Shown: positions 10,412 through 21,673, counted from the first letter of the stretch. The stretch is DNA of 35,218 nucleotides from Condylostoma magnum (GCA_920105805.1 CAKKTI010000168.1:1-35218), one strand, 5' to 3'. A program made the numbers and translations. The notes: a model not told the origin generated them from the letters alone.

Positions 10412-10651
10412 AGTTAAACATATGATAAGCTTTTAATAGTTTATTAACTAAATAAGGTAATGAGTCTAATAAATTAAATAAGAGAAGTAACAGTTACCAT
10501 GTTTGTCCTACAGTCTAAAACTTAATTGTATACTCAAAAATATGCATAAAATTTATTTATGATCTAGTAAAAATATAATGACAAGCAGCTTTTATTAGTT
10601 TATAGATATAACTAATAATGGGTATGATAAGTTATTAACTAATTAAAATTA

Positions 10652-10990
10652 CTAACCTATGCTCTAGCATATAATTTGCTCAAAGTCATTTGGACTATCA
10701 CCAGATAATACAATATAGTTTACTAAAGCCATAGATCCAATATAATTCTATTATTACTTGGATTTTAAAAGTTTTATCTTAGCTTCCAGATAATTAAATG
10801 GTTACAAACTTTATTATTCATTGTTCGCATGTTTTCTAGCTTATTACTACCTAATACACAGCTGCATATATCTTTTCTCTTAATTTATAATTTACGACTA
10901 TTAGATTCTCTTACTAAATAGATGAGGATGCTATATCCAATTACAATCCTACAAGTTAATAGCAGTTAAGTTAAATAAAATTAGTATCTA
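10652..10990 (-). pseudogene. Relic of a WD40 family gene (C-terminal blades)
   Basis: Minus-strand reading gives the family's final blade, ALVNYIVLSGDSPNDFEQII followed by CQSIG and TAG at 10654..10652, matching blade 7 of copy A (VLSGDSYG, SLG-TAG). Just upstream NPSNNRIILD matches the inter-blade loop, and CVLGSNKL recalls VCIEGNKV. The pieces lie in different frames and the rest of the propeller and the N-terminal domain cannot be recognised, so this is a strongly decayed copy. It lies head-on to the start region of copy B. The upstream limit near 10990 is approximate. Confidence 0.6.
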
Positions 10991-11740
10991 ATTAAGTGTT
11001 TTCTTCAATCAACAGTTATTTATAATTTATCATATAGCAAGTTAAGACACTCTTAGACTATAGTTAATTTAATATCATTACATTATAAATAACTTTCAAT
11101 TATGATTAATAAGAGACGCAATACTTGTTAAGTGCTTTTGATAGATTTGATTGATAAAGACTAGTCAAATTAGAATTAAAACGACTATCTATACTATTAA
11201 ATTTCCTATTTATGTAAATAATCTTTGCAAAGTGATAGAAATAATAGTTTAATTATTAGATAAAGCAATATTAGGATTAACTATTTATTGATGTATTAAA
11301 ATTTTAAAAGTTTGTATGAAAGCATTAAGGATTTAATCTAATTAAGAGAACGTAGCAAGAAATCGATGATATATTTAGCTAAATTTTAAAAGGTTGTTAT
11401 AAATAAGTATTTATAAAGTTACACAGATCGCTAATAAATTTCAAGGTTTTAATTGGAATCCACTTATTTTATATGCACAATTAATATAAAATATTAGGTA
11501 AATATAAAAAGAATGCATCCCGGTTTACTCAGTTTTATAGAGTAAAGTTAATCATATTTATTATATGAAAGTGCTTAGATGTCATAGCAGCTGGTAAATA
11601 TTATAAATATAAGTATTCAATAGACTTATAATCCCATTCTGAGTACTTATGAGAACACAACATAAATATGTATTTACAATTCAAAGATAAATTAAATAGA
11701 ATAGGGGGTACTTTAATCCTAATGAACTAGATTACTAAAA
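10991..11740. other. AT-rich stretch without recognisable gene
   Basis: I see no homology-supported frame, tRNA or repeat array. The stretch is very AT-rich with short A and T runs. It may be the decayed upstream part of the WD40 relic that ends at 10652, since its length is about what the missing N-terminal two thirds of such a gene would need, but no motif proves this. Confidence 0.4.
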
Positions 11741-12445
11741 CTATTTCAACTTTTTTAAACTCTCTTCAACTAGCTCAGAATCTCCTTCATGCATAAGTGG
11801 CTCTTATTATCTTCTATAAGCATCGTTGTACATTGCAACTTTTATACTATTCATAATCTCTGGCTTGGCTCCATAGTTCTCCATTTATGATATAAACTCA
11901 ACTGATTCCTGTACCAAACTACCAGCACTACATAACTTATCAACAGCTTTCTCAGCCAAAAGCATCTAAGGTGTATACTTAGCTCCAGTAGTTTAAAGCA
12001 GCATAGAAGTTCTACTATTAAGTTTTTCCCTTATGATATTTTACCCTCCCCTAGGTATCATAACTCCAATATTAATCTCAGGAAGAGTTACATATCCAGT
12101 ATCATCTCTCATAAACCTAAAATCGCAGGCTAATGCGAAAATAAAACCCGCAGCTATTGCATGGCCATTTATCGCAGCTATTGTTGGGACTCCTATATAC
12201 ATTAACTTTTGTATCATTGGAGCCAATGCTGTGAACATCTTTTCCAGTTGTTTTGCTCCTAATTTCTTTACTTATTCTAGGTCCATACCTGCACAGAATA
12301 TCTTTTCCTTTTGGCCTTTTATAACTATGGCTTTTGGGCCAGGAGTGTTTTCTACTTGTACTAGTTTTTAATTAAAATCAGTGATAGAGTCGATATTGAA
12401 GACTAAGGGGGCAGTTATTATGAAGACGTTGCCTTGTTTCTCCAT
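11741..12445 (-). CDS. Enoyl-CoA hydratase/isomerase (crotonase) family protein
   Basis: A 234-residue single-domain crotonase, slightly shorter than typical (about 240-260). The two oxyanion-hole segments are visible: IFCAGMDLEQV (49-59) and AAINGHAIAAGFIFALACDF (90-109). LPEINIGVMIP (121-131) carries the acidic residue E123, at the place used by monofunctional delta3,delta2-enoyl-CoA isomerases (plant ECI type has MSEVDIGLTLP). The expected role is shifting double bonds of unsaturated enoyl-CoAs during fatty-acid oxidation, in peroxisome or mitochondrion. The C-terminus ESLKKLK is not a canonical SKL peroxisomal signal and no mitochondrial presequence is obvious. Several TAA/TAG codons are Gln, including RRQQEPLM. 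The stop is TAG at 11743..11741. The gene is an island between WD40 copies B and C. Confidence 0.88.
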
Positions 12446-12845
12446 TTTATTAATAATTGCAAAAATTGCAGCTTTAAATAAGCAGATATTATGTAGTTAT
12501 ACACACTGCAGATCAAATGTTTAAAAGTCTAATATACTAATAATAGTTCTTAACTATGAATAATTGCAATATGAAGAGATTATCTATAGTCAGTAAATAA
12601 AGAGAACTATAATATTACCACAGGTAATAATGTATTCCATTTTATCTTATTTAGAATGCTAGTAATATCATAGTTTGTTTAGTGGGCAATTAGATTGTGT
12701 GTTTCAAACTAATTTGCATAATTCGGATATAAATAAGTCTCATCCATGTTCAAGTTGTTGTTACTTAGTTATTTCAACAATAATTATTATCTTTAAAGCC
12801 TCCAAAATCAAATAATTTAAGCATTCTAATTTATTTGAATAAAAC
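12446..12845. other. Intergenic region between crotonase gene and WD40 copy C
   Basis: About 400 bp between two divergent starts with no gene I can support. It is AT-rich. A short patch near 12720-12750 (attcggat, then ataagtctca) resembles the minus-strand inter-blade sequence of the WD40 family (attcggatttgataagtc) and may be a tiny remnant. Promoters for both genes must lie here. Confidence 0.45.
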
Positions 12846-14182
12846 ATGGATTTGCAATCAGAGAATATTATCTCAATCCTCATAGATTCTCTTATACCTA
12901 AAAATAAGTTTATGACAGATTTTTCAACTCTCAGAACTACTATAAAAGACAATCTTGAGCTTTTATCATTTCCCTTGAAATAGAAATATCTCTCAATTAT
13001 TCTACGATAAATAAAGAAGGAATCTATGCCTTATGCTGAAACTTTACTTAAAGCACTGAAATGTTCCATAAATTTAACTTAAAGCATTCACTGCTTAGAA
13101 AATACACTTATGCTGCTATTTAATAATTAGATAACTCATTAGACTTAAAACAAAACTTAAAGCATATCCTAGGGTAATATTGCATGAAGGATAAACAAAT
13201 ATCATCGGGTTTAAAGGAGTCAAAAAGCATATTCAGCATTTAATTGTCACAAGAGAATAGGTAAAGATTCCTTGAAATTGTTTTAATATCAAATAAAAAT
13301 AAACCGGGTATTAAAACACACTGGATAAATTATACAAAAGTAGCCACAATATTTAGGAGAGCATCTACAATAAATATGAGCACTGCACCTAAAAAGACAA
13401 TACAGTTATAAGTGGAGGCTTTGATTTTACTGTGAAACTTTGGGACCTATCTAATCCAAACAACAATAGAGAGATTGGAAGACATAGTGGTGTTGTATTC
13501 AGTGTAAGTATTGAAGGTAGCACGGTTATTAGTGCGAGTCGGGATAAAACTATATTACTTTGGGACTTATAGAATTCAAACAACAATAGAGAAATTGGAA
13601 GGCATGATCATATGGTACAAAGTGCATGCATTTAAGGCAATACAGTCATAAGTGGGAATCTTGATACAACTATTTGGCTTTGGGACTTATCAAATCAAAA
13701 CAATAATAGAGAGATTGGAAGACATAAAAGTGCCGTAGCAAGTGTATGTATTGAAGGTAATAATGTGATCAGTGGAAGTGATGATTAAACTGTGTGGATT
13801 TGGGACTTATTGAATCCAAACAATAATAGAGAGGTTGGAAGGCACGATAGTTGGGTTAAAAGCGTTTGTATTGAAGGCCACAAGGTTGTAAGTGGCAGTG
13901 GAGATAATACTGTGTGAATTTGAGACTTATTAGATTCAAGTAATAATAGAGAGATTGGAAGGCATAATGATTTGATATGAAATGTGTGTATTAAAGGCAA
14001 CAGAATAGTAAGTGGAAGTCATGATGGAACTGTGAGACTTTGAGATTTAGTGAATTCGAGCAATAATAAAATTTTATTTTAATCACAAAATCCGATACTA
14101 TCTTTGGCTTTAAGTTGCAGTATCCGGGGAAGGTGAAAGCTTGAGGAATAAAAAGCAAATTATGTACTGGAGTTTAGATTAA
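12846..14182 (+). pseudogene. WD40 family copy C, two frame breaks
   Basis: The N-terminal domain is intact from ATG 12846 (MDLQSENIISILIDSLIPKN; signature TTIKDNLELLS), with linker QKQPQYLGEHLQQIWAL. In blade 1 the frame shifts by one base at an A5 run (13391-13395). Blades then run on in the new frame with high quality (for example ASVCIEGNNVISGSDD, VKSVCIEGHKVVSGSGD, and TGA as the W of WDL). A second break is an 8-bp deletion near 14113 relative to copy D (gctttaa-gttgca against gctttaaaaaactcggttgct). The final frame gives VAVSGEGES and IMYWSLD-TAA. Both breaks are at simple sequence and the remaining residues look well kept, so the copy is young or recently inactivated. Sequencing error or programmed frameshifting at the A-run are alternatives for the first break only. 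Confidence 0.75.
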
Positions 14183-14380
14183 GTATTCATATTTTTATTT
14201 ACTTTAGTTATTTTTTAACATTATTATCTACTTTCCACTCATTTGGCTTGTTTATTTAATATTTGTATAAGAAAATATAAATAATTAATGAGTTCCAACT
14301 AAGTATACAAATGATAATTATTTGCATATTAAAAGAATGAAATAAAATAGGCTAGTCCTATAAATAATACACTTTGGCTT

Positions 14381-14594
14381 CTATAAACTCTTAGGTAATC
14401 AATGCATAATAAACTAGTTTAGGCTTAATTAAATAATTTGCTTATAGAATAGTTTTGAGCTACCCTATCAAACAATACAGTTGAGTTTTATAAAGTTACA
14501 GATAAAACTACTTTAATATTTTTCCTTAAATCAATTAAGACTGCTAGAAGTTCTTTTTCATATAGAAAGAGCTTACTTCTAATTCTAAATCCAT
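14381..14594 (-). pseudogene. WD40 family relic: N- and C-terminal ends joined
   Basis: A 214-bp remnant starts with the family 5' end (TATAAAA then ATG 14594; MDLELEVSSFYMKKNFQQ) and ends with the family tail (VVLSVTLQNSTVLF, then IMHW and TAG at 14383..14381 in another frame). The entire propeller apart from blade 7 is missing. The copy was reduced by a large internal deletion plus small frame changes. It lies between copy C and the PP2C gene. Nothing suggests that it is functional. Confidence 0.6.
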
Positions 14595-14601
14595 TTTTAT
14601 A
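14595..14601 (-). promoter_or_regulatory. TATAAAA retained before the relic start codon
   Basis: The word TATAAAA directly precedes the ATG of the deletion relic, as in copies B and H. Its retention in a dead copy shows that it was already part of the duplicated unit. Confidence 0.35.
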
Positions 14602-14685
14602 AGTTCCAACTATATTTGGCTTATATCAATTGCTTTCTACATAACTTTAAATATATCACAAACACTCCTTTACAACACAAATGAA

Positions 14686-15807
14686 CTAATTATTAAAATA
14701 TACAATAACAACAGTAATATCATCAATATTATTTTGAATAGAATTCCACCTTGTCTCAGCTTCATGAATCAAGCTGTCACAAATTTAATTCGGACCCAAA
14801 CTGCTCCTTTATCCAACAAACCTAACAACATCTCTATTATCCATGCATCCTCACACTCCGTCAGATGCTAGGACCATGAATCTATCCGTTTTCTACAAAT
14901 TATAAACTCTTAACTAAGGTTTGCTTATTACCCCTGCTTTTCTAGCAATTTTATCCCCTAATGATCTAGACATAGCAAGTCCCGGGTAAGGAAACCGTTT
15001 GAGTCAAACTCTTGGAGGGCCTACAAACTCCCCAAACTGATTCTTATAAGGTTCAACTCTTCCATTGTGACCTTTAATTCTATTCAATTCTTTCGGATCT
15101 TCCGGCTTATGGTCTATTGTCAATGCTTTAAAATCTCACATTTGCTCTATTTGCCTTCCTATGATTACTCTAGAATCGCCGAGGTTGGCAGAGTAGATTG
15201 AGTTATGTACAATTAAAGTACAGGTAAACGTACTTCCTGAAAAGGTTATATCGATTTTACTGTTTAAAATTTCGTAGTCTAATCTTTATATACTTTGCAA
15301 TAGAGCTTGCTTATAGTTAGTCTAAGCTTTTAGCTCATTTTATACTATATTGATAAAACTCTGCTTGATGAACTAAGAAACCTTATGTCCATTTATTCCA
15401 TGGCCATCGAAAACTCCGAATAAATGAACTCCTTTCACTTGATTTATATTAGGACACACTATATACTCATCCTGGTTCTGTTTTTACTATTATGATCCCT
15501 TTCTGCCAGCTTAGGATTTGAATCCAATGCATTTTACTCTATTGATGCTTCACTAATTGTGTCTCTAATTTTTACGTATTGGAGTCTTTTAGAAATTTAA
15601 AGTTTTGAGTATTTAAGATGCGTGTACCTGAATTGTCGGTAAACCTATTTCAGCACTTTTCATCAAGGATGACTGATTTCTACGATGTCTTCGCATTTTT
15701 AGTGCTCTGTGTCTTGGAGAATTCCTGTTAGGGTTAAGAGTTGTTTGCTTATTTTGCAGCTTTCTAATAAGAGGGCTAGATATTGACCTTTTGTGCTATT
15801 AACTCAT
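14686..15807 (-). CDS. PP2C-type (PPM) serine/threonine phosphatase
   Basis: A 373-residue protein. After a basic N-terminal tail of about 90 residues the PPM domain shows its motifs in order: QDEYIVCPN, VHLFGVFDGHG (metal ligand D134), TCTLIVHNSIYSANLGDSRV (206-213 core), LTIDHKPEDPKE, LAMSRSLGD (278-285), ASDGVWGCMDN (315-324; metal ligand D316) and DDITVVIVYF (362-371; D363). It should be a Mg/Mn-dependent protein phosphatase. Four TGA codons encode Trp (86, 224, 268, 319). W319 is the almost invariant Trp of DG[VIL]W, which makes this gene the strongest proof of TGA = Trp. The stop is TAG at 14688..14686; a TGA lies about 30 bases further. The start ATG 15807 follows ATATAAAA; the basic tail upstream of the domain is typical of ciliate PP2Cs. 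Confidence 0.95.
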
Positions 15808-15907
15808 TTTTATATTCTTTGAATATGTATATTAATTAGTTATATAACCCATCACTATGATATCCAGCAATTCAAACACCTAAATATTAAATAAGTTCTA
15901 ACTATTA

Positions 15908-18865
15908 TTATCTAAGATTTCAAACTTTCATCAAGGGTTTTACTTCCTTTTCTTCATATGTACTTTTATCCGCACACACCTGCTTCCCAAATACAATTTT
16001 AGATAAAAGGCAGACAATAATGGAAAAAGCCCCGAATCCAACAGCAATTGCATACTCATTAATATCTTATCCTGATGTATTAACAGCAGCTCCTCCAAAC
16101 TCTACTAATAAAACTTGCCCCACAAATATAACAATCCAAATCCCCAGAAAGTAGTAATTCTAGAACACATCTTAGAACACATTAAGCTCATCATACTCTA
16201 TTTTCCTACAGTTGATCAAGTTAAAAATCTACAGGAACACAAAAGCATTGAAAACCCAGGTAAAGTGCTCTGAACTGCTATCAGTATAGGACTCAGCCTC
16301 CCAGCCAGGTTAAACATCAAAAATCGTTGGAAACGCAAACAGTACAATTGATAAAAGTGTTATTTGATACACAGATTACACAATAATTCCTGTCAAAACG
16401 TTTTTACATATGATGTTTTAGTCTCTAGGCACAGGTTTGAGTCTAAGCAGCTTTGAATTAGGCGGCTCAGTGGCTAAGGCAAGGGCTCCGAAGGAGTCCA
16501 TGATTAGATTTACCCACAGAATCTGTACAGGGTTTAAAGGAGACTTGCTGACAACCACGGCTCCTAGAATAGTAATAAACATAGCCACTACATTCACTGT
16601 TAATTAAAACTGCAAAAACTTTCTTATTCCCTGGTACACGTTTCTGCCCCATATTACAGAGTGAAGGACTGTCTGCAAGCTGTCGTCTAGTAAGATTATA
16701 TCAGAGGACTCCTTAGCCAGGGCTGTGCCTGACATCATTGCCAGGCCTACATCTGACTTTTTTAGAGCTAGGAAGTCGTTAGAGCCATCTCCTGTCACGG
16801 CTACTACTTTCCCTAGTTGTTTCAGTCCAAGTACTAGAGTTAACTTGTTCTCAGGGGTGCATCTTGCTATTACTTTCAGATTGCTCACTACACTTCTGAA
16901 ATTGTCAATGTTCTAGATTTAGTATGAGACTATCTTTTCATCCTCGTCGTATTGGGGAACTAAAGGCCCTACTTAATCAGCGAATTGCTCCCCTGTTAAA
17001 ACGTATTTATTAGGGTTCTTTTCGTAGGAGGATATTATATTGCATTGCTTCGCAATGCTAATTGCTGTTTGTATAGAATCTCCTGTAATCATTCTTACAT
17101 TTATTCCAGATTTTTGCAGATCTGAAACTACTTGGGGACTTTCTGGCCTAATTGGATCTACTATTCCCATGTATCCTAAAAACACCATGTTGTGGTCTAG
17201 GTCTCGTACGTCTTAGTCGCTTTTACTGCATTTTCTATACGAAAATGCGATTATTCGTAAACAATGCTTTGTTACTAATTTCTCTACATCAGACAAAATC
17301 TAATCCTTTTGTTAATTTGTTAGTTAAATCTCGTTTAAGTTTTAGTCGTACTGGTAACTACAGTTCTGAATAATCATCTCAACTGCTCCTTTCTGGTATA
17401 TTTTGTACTAGCCTTCCTCCTCATATACGGAAGTCATTCGTTTAAGTTATGAGCTAAAGCCTTACTCCCATACTTTACTAGCTTCTTTTAGTTTGTGTAC
17501 TGACATTTATTACAAAACTAGATCAATCAAAGCTCCTTCTGTCCCACCTGTAATCTTTTATAGGTCCTCTTATATATTACTTTACACTACTACTGATACA
17601 TTTCTTAGTATATTTTCACCTATGAATTACTATGTTTGGAAATTCATGACTTTTACGTCATCTAGATTGTACTTTTACTTAGCCATTTTAACATAAGTAA
17701 CTTTCATTTGATTTTAGGTCAAGGTTCCTGTCTTATCTGTAAGAACCTCATTAGCCCCTCCCATTGTCTCGCAGGCTTTAAGATGACGTACAAAGCAGTT
17801 CTGTTTTCTCATTTTTATTACAGAGTAAGCCAGTGCTAGTGTTACTGCTAGTGGTAGACCTTCTGGGATTGCCATAACAATAATCAATACTCCTATAATC
17901 AAATTATTCAAAACAGACTACAATAAATCGATATTCCATTTATCCTCCTTAGCAGCATCTATGATATTATAAGCACTTAAAGCTACAAATATAATAACAG
18001 CAGCAGCAAGTCCAACCTTCCCAATTTAAGTAGCAGTTATTTCTAGTTTGTCTTACAGTGGTGTATTTCCTTCCTCAGTTTCCATATACCGCTTATTCTT
18101 AGCAACTGTAGAACTTTCCCCGATTTAACACAGCACCATTATACCAGTTCCAGATGCAACCACTGAGCCTTGCATTAAAAAGGGTTATCCTTATCCATCG
18201 TGGTACTCTTCCTTAACTACTTACTCGCTTTCCCCTGTAATTTAACTCTCATCGACTTAAAGATCATAGCCGATTAGCAGTAGTCCGTCCCCTGGTATAA
18301 TTGTGCCGGGGGAAATCATCAGAATGTCACCTACTAGTAAATCTCGGCTGGAGATATCAGTTAATAGGCCATTTCTAGTACCTTTAAGATAGCTTAGCTC
18401 AGTTTGCTAGTTCAACTTCACAAATTACTTATTCTTCAAATAATCATTAACTGCTGATACAGAGACAACAATTAAGACTGATATCATTATAACGGTACTG
18501 TCAATCCATCCAGTAGTGGGATCTTGGATCATTTCAACAATAAAAGAAATTATTGATGCAGCTATAAGAATCTACAACACAAAATCATCGAATTGTTGCA
18601 TTAGTAATTCAAAGAATGTTTCTTAAGGCTTTTAAGGAAGAGTATTGGTCCCAAAGGCTTTAATTCTAAACTCTCTGTCCTCAGCACTGTTCTCTATTCC
18701 TTTTTCCATTGATGTTTTTAAAGTTATTAAAATTTACTCCGGGCCGTTTAAACTTTTCAGGGTCTAAAGGCTTTTTTACTGTCTGATATTATCAATTTCA
18801 AATAACTCACTAAATAAAGGTTACTCTAATGTTTAAGTGAGCTTGTTGTAATCTTTTACCTCCAT
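15908..18865 (-). CDS. P-type Ca2+-transporting ATPase, plasma-membrane (PMCA, P2B) type
   Basis: A 985-residue P-type ATPase with no frame break. Order of landmarks: cation ATPase N-terminus ([19 protein letters not shown]), M1-M2, actuator TGES (210-213), M4 signature [12 protein letters not shown], phosphorylation site D377 in TDKTGTLT, nucleotide-binding [10 protein letters not shown] and [24 protein letters not shown], hinge [17 protein letters not shown] (D693), and the C-terminal membrane segments. Helix M6 has [17 protein letters not shown], as in PMCAs. It expels Ca2+ from the cytosol, at the plasma membrane or, in ciliates, the alveolar sacs. The hinge is unusual: Leu replaces the usual Pro of NDxPAL. 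The C-terminal tail is short, so a long calmodulin-binding extension is absent. The end is uncertain: TGA at 15922..15920, or four codons later TAA-TAA-TAG (chosen). PP2C lies 100 bp beyond on the same strand. Confidence 0.95.
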
Positions 18866-19105
18866 TTTTATTAGAATTTAATCATTTTTTTCATATTATC
18901 AGGAAGTAGCGGGGCTATTAAGAGCAAATTTTGTTTATTTAATGATAAAGTTGGAAAGTTGTATGTAATGTATAAATGCTGTTTTATTGTTGTTTAGCTC
19001 CTATGATACTTATTTCAATTGATACATAAGTAATATTGGTAAATTGCTTTGTTATATTTTGACTCCTTTACATAAAAAGTCGATTTAATCAGTTAATATA
19101 CTAAA

Positions 19106-21001
19106 ATGTTTTGAGTAGATAAAAAGAGAACATCTATAAGCTCATAGAGCTCTGAATAAGAAGTAATTATATTACAAAGAGAGTTATAAGAGCATTAAGA
19201 CCAAATAGAAAAGCTTAATAAAGACAACTAAGCACTGTAGTGATAAAAGCAGGAAATAGAACTTAAATACATTGATTTGAATGAGAAATACCTGAAAATT
19301 GCTGATCCAGACAGTTACCAAGACCTTGTTTAATCTCCCTAACAGTAAAAAGTTCAAATATCTCATGTAATAGATGAGGAAACAAACTAAATCATATAGG
19401 AAAACTAAAATTTGAAAAAAGTGATCAATCAACTAAATCAAGAGAAAATACAATGAATTGCTCGTTGTAATAATTTGATTCTAATTGAAGAAAATTACAA
19501 TTAAATCATTTCTGAGTATGATTAGTTAACTTTTAAATGTGCTTAAAGGGACTAAGTGATATAATAATTAGGAGGTGAATTAAGTTATATTCTAATGCAA
19601 TCATAAATAATGCAAAAACAGAATACAAAGCTTTAAAGTGAGATTGCAAAGTGCAAAGAAAGGCTTAAAATGGCAAAAGTTTACGTGAGATTTGATTAAG
19701 ATACATCAAATCAGTTGCAGGAAATACCGGAATAAGAAAATAATCAGTAATAAGAACTAGATAATAGAACCAAATCCTTGGGTTGAATTTCAAGAGCATA
19801 AAACAGATAAACTTCAGTTGTGTAAGAGTAAGGAGATATTTGAACCAAGTTTCTAGATAAGCATTTAAATTAGATCAAAGAATAGCAATAAGGAGTACCA
19901 GATGAATAATTTTACGTATTGCAAGAATAATATGACAAAACAGTTAAAAAGTTGATGATAACTGAATCAATAAAAGAAGATTTAATGCAAGAAGTAACGA
20001 GAAGTGAGTATAGAATAAGACTATTGCAGGATGAAAACAAAGATGCTTAGGATGAAATTCAACTGCTCAAAACTCAAATAAGTGCATAAAATTAAGATAA
20101 TTATATCATGCAGCTGTAGGATTAGATAAAAGAGTTAGAAAGTAAGCAATTGGATATAATAGAATAGTAGAATAACACTCCAATAGTGAACATATTTGAT
20201 TAAAGTGATGAAGTGCTAAGGCTAAATTAGTAAATAAAATAATACTAAGCATAGATTGATGATAACCAGGAGCTGTTATCGTAAAACAACGAGTTACAAG
20301 CAAAAATACAAGAATTAGAAGACAGATTATCCGAATAAGAGCATAGTAAATCGATTCATTTCAATAGAAAAGAAAACACAGACAGCTTCTAATATGTTGA
20401 CCTAAGTTTTAACATTGACTCGCCCTAAAGATCCCCAATAGCAGGAAGCAGCTTTTTATTCACAGAGCCAATAAGAACTCCTTAATCATCTAGCAACCTA
20501 CAAAGAAAGTACAACCAATGCCTAGCAATACTGAAACAAAAGGACTAATACATAACGTAACTTCAGAACTAACTACAAGAAAGCATGATTGAAGCTGAGG
20601 ACAACTCCTTCCTAAGCTCCGACACAATGCAACAAGAATACGACAAAATGGTTGCTATAACAGTCTCACTAAAACAGCAAATAAAAGACCTACAACAGTC
20701 CTAAAGCAGCCTCAATACACAGTCCAACTAAAGCTTTGAATACGAAAATCAACAAGATATACTAAACTTCATCACAAGAATCCTTCAAATCAACAGTCAC
20801 TAAGACATAATAAAAACGGTTAAAGTAAAAATACAGCAACTGTAAACCTAGGAAAACCAACTACTAGAGTTCCAGCACCTCTTCACCTAGTTTTGCCGTC
20901 AACTTCCCTAACAACCTCAGGACCTAGAAAACCTCATACAACAAATCCAAGACTCCCTCAATATCCCAGTCAACAAATCACGCAGTCAAGTAAACTTTTA
21001 G
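19106..21001 (+). CDS. Coiled-coil protein upstream of and in frame with YIPF
   Basis: A 631-residue protein of mostly Gln/Glu/Lys/Leu heptads; no family recognised. It starts MFWVDKKRTSISSQSSEQE and holds coiled coil over about 20-160, 165-200 and 250-400. A polar stretch at about 430-480 contains SPQRSPIAGSSFLFTEPIRT, with proline-directed Ser/Thr sites. A second coiled coil runs to about 600. Gln is encoded by TAA, TAG, CAA and CAG alike; five TGA codons read as Trp. Codon endings become strongly C-rich after about 20440. The proposed stop is TAG 20999-21001, only 6 bases before the YIPF ATG and in the same frame. Therefore either two genes almost touch, or one protein of 853 residues fuses a coiled-coil golgin-like part to a Yip1 domain. 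I favour two genes because YIPF has its own normal N-terminus and a TATAAA before its ATG. Confidence 0.65.
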
Positions 21002-21007
21002 TATAAA
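21002..21007 (+). promoter_or_regulatory. TATAAA abutting the YIPF start codon
   Basis: TATAAA fills the whole 6-base space between the upstream TAG and the YIPF ATG. It matches the TATA-ATG pattern seen elsewhere, but the tight fit makes chance or read-through equally possible. Confidence 0.3.
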
Positions 21008-21673
21008 ATGGCTGACTCCTAAGCCTAGTACAACGGACAACCCGCATAGTCCTCCTGGAAACAGTTCTTCAGCGTATCCTACTTCTAACAGTACTTCGAC
21101 ATAGACACTGAAACAGTAAAACAGCGACTTATGCACTGTATGAATCCGACCCATGAGCAATTCTTCGAGTAAATCGAGTACCGGCCGGATTTCTACGGCC
21201 CAGTGTGGATTTTGAACTCCTTGATAGTAAGTCTGGTAGCAGCGAGTTAGATATCACAGAAGTTTTCATCCTTGGCCAGTGAATTATACGAGTTTGAGCT
21301 GGTCGGGGCAGCTACTTCTCTTATATATTTCATTGGGGTAATCGGGCCCCTGGCTATTTGGGGACTGTTGAAACATGCGCACAGTGAGGTGGAATTCAGT
21401 AAAATTTTCTGCTTGTATGGATACACTCTTGCTACCTTTATACCAGCAACATTATTGTGTATTATCCCCGTAAGCTTTGTCAGATGGCTGCTCATAGGCT
21501 ACGCTGTTGCTGCTACTTCGTACTTTTTAGTGAAGAATCTTAAAAGACACTTAGATGAGGTAGACTCATAGCAGAATCGGCAGATCATATATGTAGTAGT
21601 GGTTGGGATGCAGGTGTTGCTGGGATTAGGGTTCAAAATATCGTTTTTCAAGTATGTGTATGGGGATGATTAG
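21008..21673 (+). CDS. YIPF/Yip1-family Golgi membrane protein
   Basis: A 221-residue protein of the Yip1 domain family, closest in look to YIPF1/2. The cytosolic N-terminus has WKQFFSVSYFQQYFDIDTET, the family's short pre-membrane motif. PDFYGPVWILNSLIVSLVA follows, matching the typical PDLYGPFWI entry into the first membrane helix. Next come four further hydrophobic segments, including FCLYGYTLATFIPATLLCII, which carries the conserved YGYS/T and IP elements, and VRWLLIGYAVAATSYFL. The protein is expected to act with Rab GTPases in vesicle formation at the Golgi. The stop is TAG 21671-21673. A TAA for the convergent p25 gene begins at the very next base if that protein reads past its first TAG. 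The start ATG is 6 bases behind the coiled-coil gene (see that entry for the fusion alternative). Confidence 0.88.

Noticed and set aside
12033-12371. Plus-strand frame of 112 residues opposite the crotonase gene
   Set aside because: It is the shadow of the enoyl-CoA hydratase/isomerase gene, whose motifs are unmistakable on the minus strand.
12720-12750. Similarity to the WD40 inter-blade sequence in the spacer before copy C
   Set aside because: The match is about 18 scattered bases in AT-rich DNA, too short to claim another relic.
15726-15737. A CCCTAACA unit, the telomere repeat of some heterotrichs
   Set aside because: It occurs once only, inside the PP2C coding sequence (LNPNRN), with no tandem copies. 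Neither window end shows telomere repeats.
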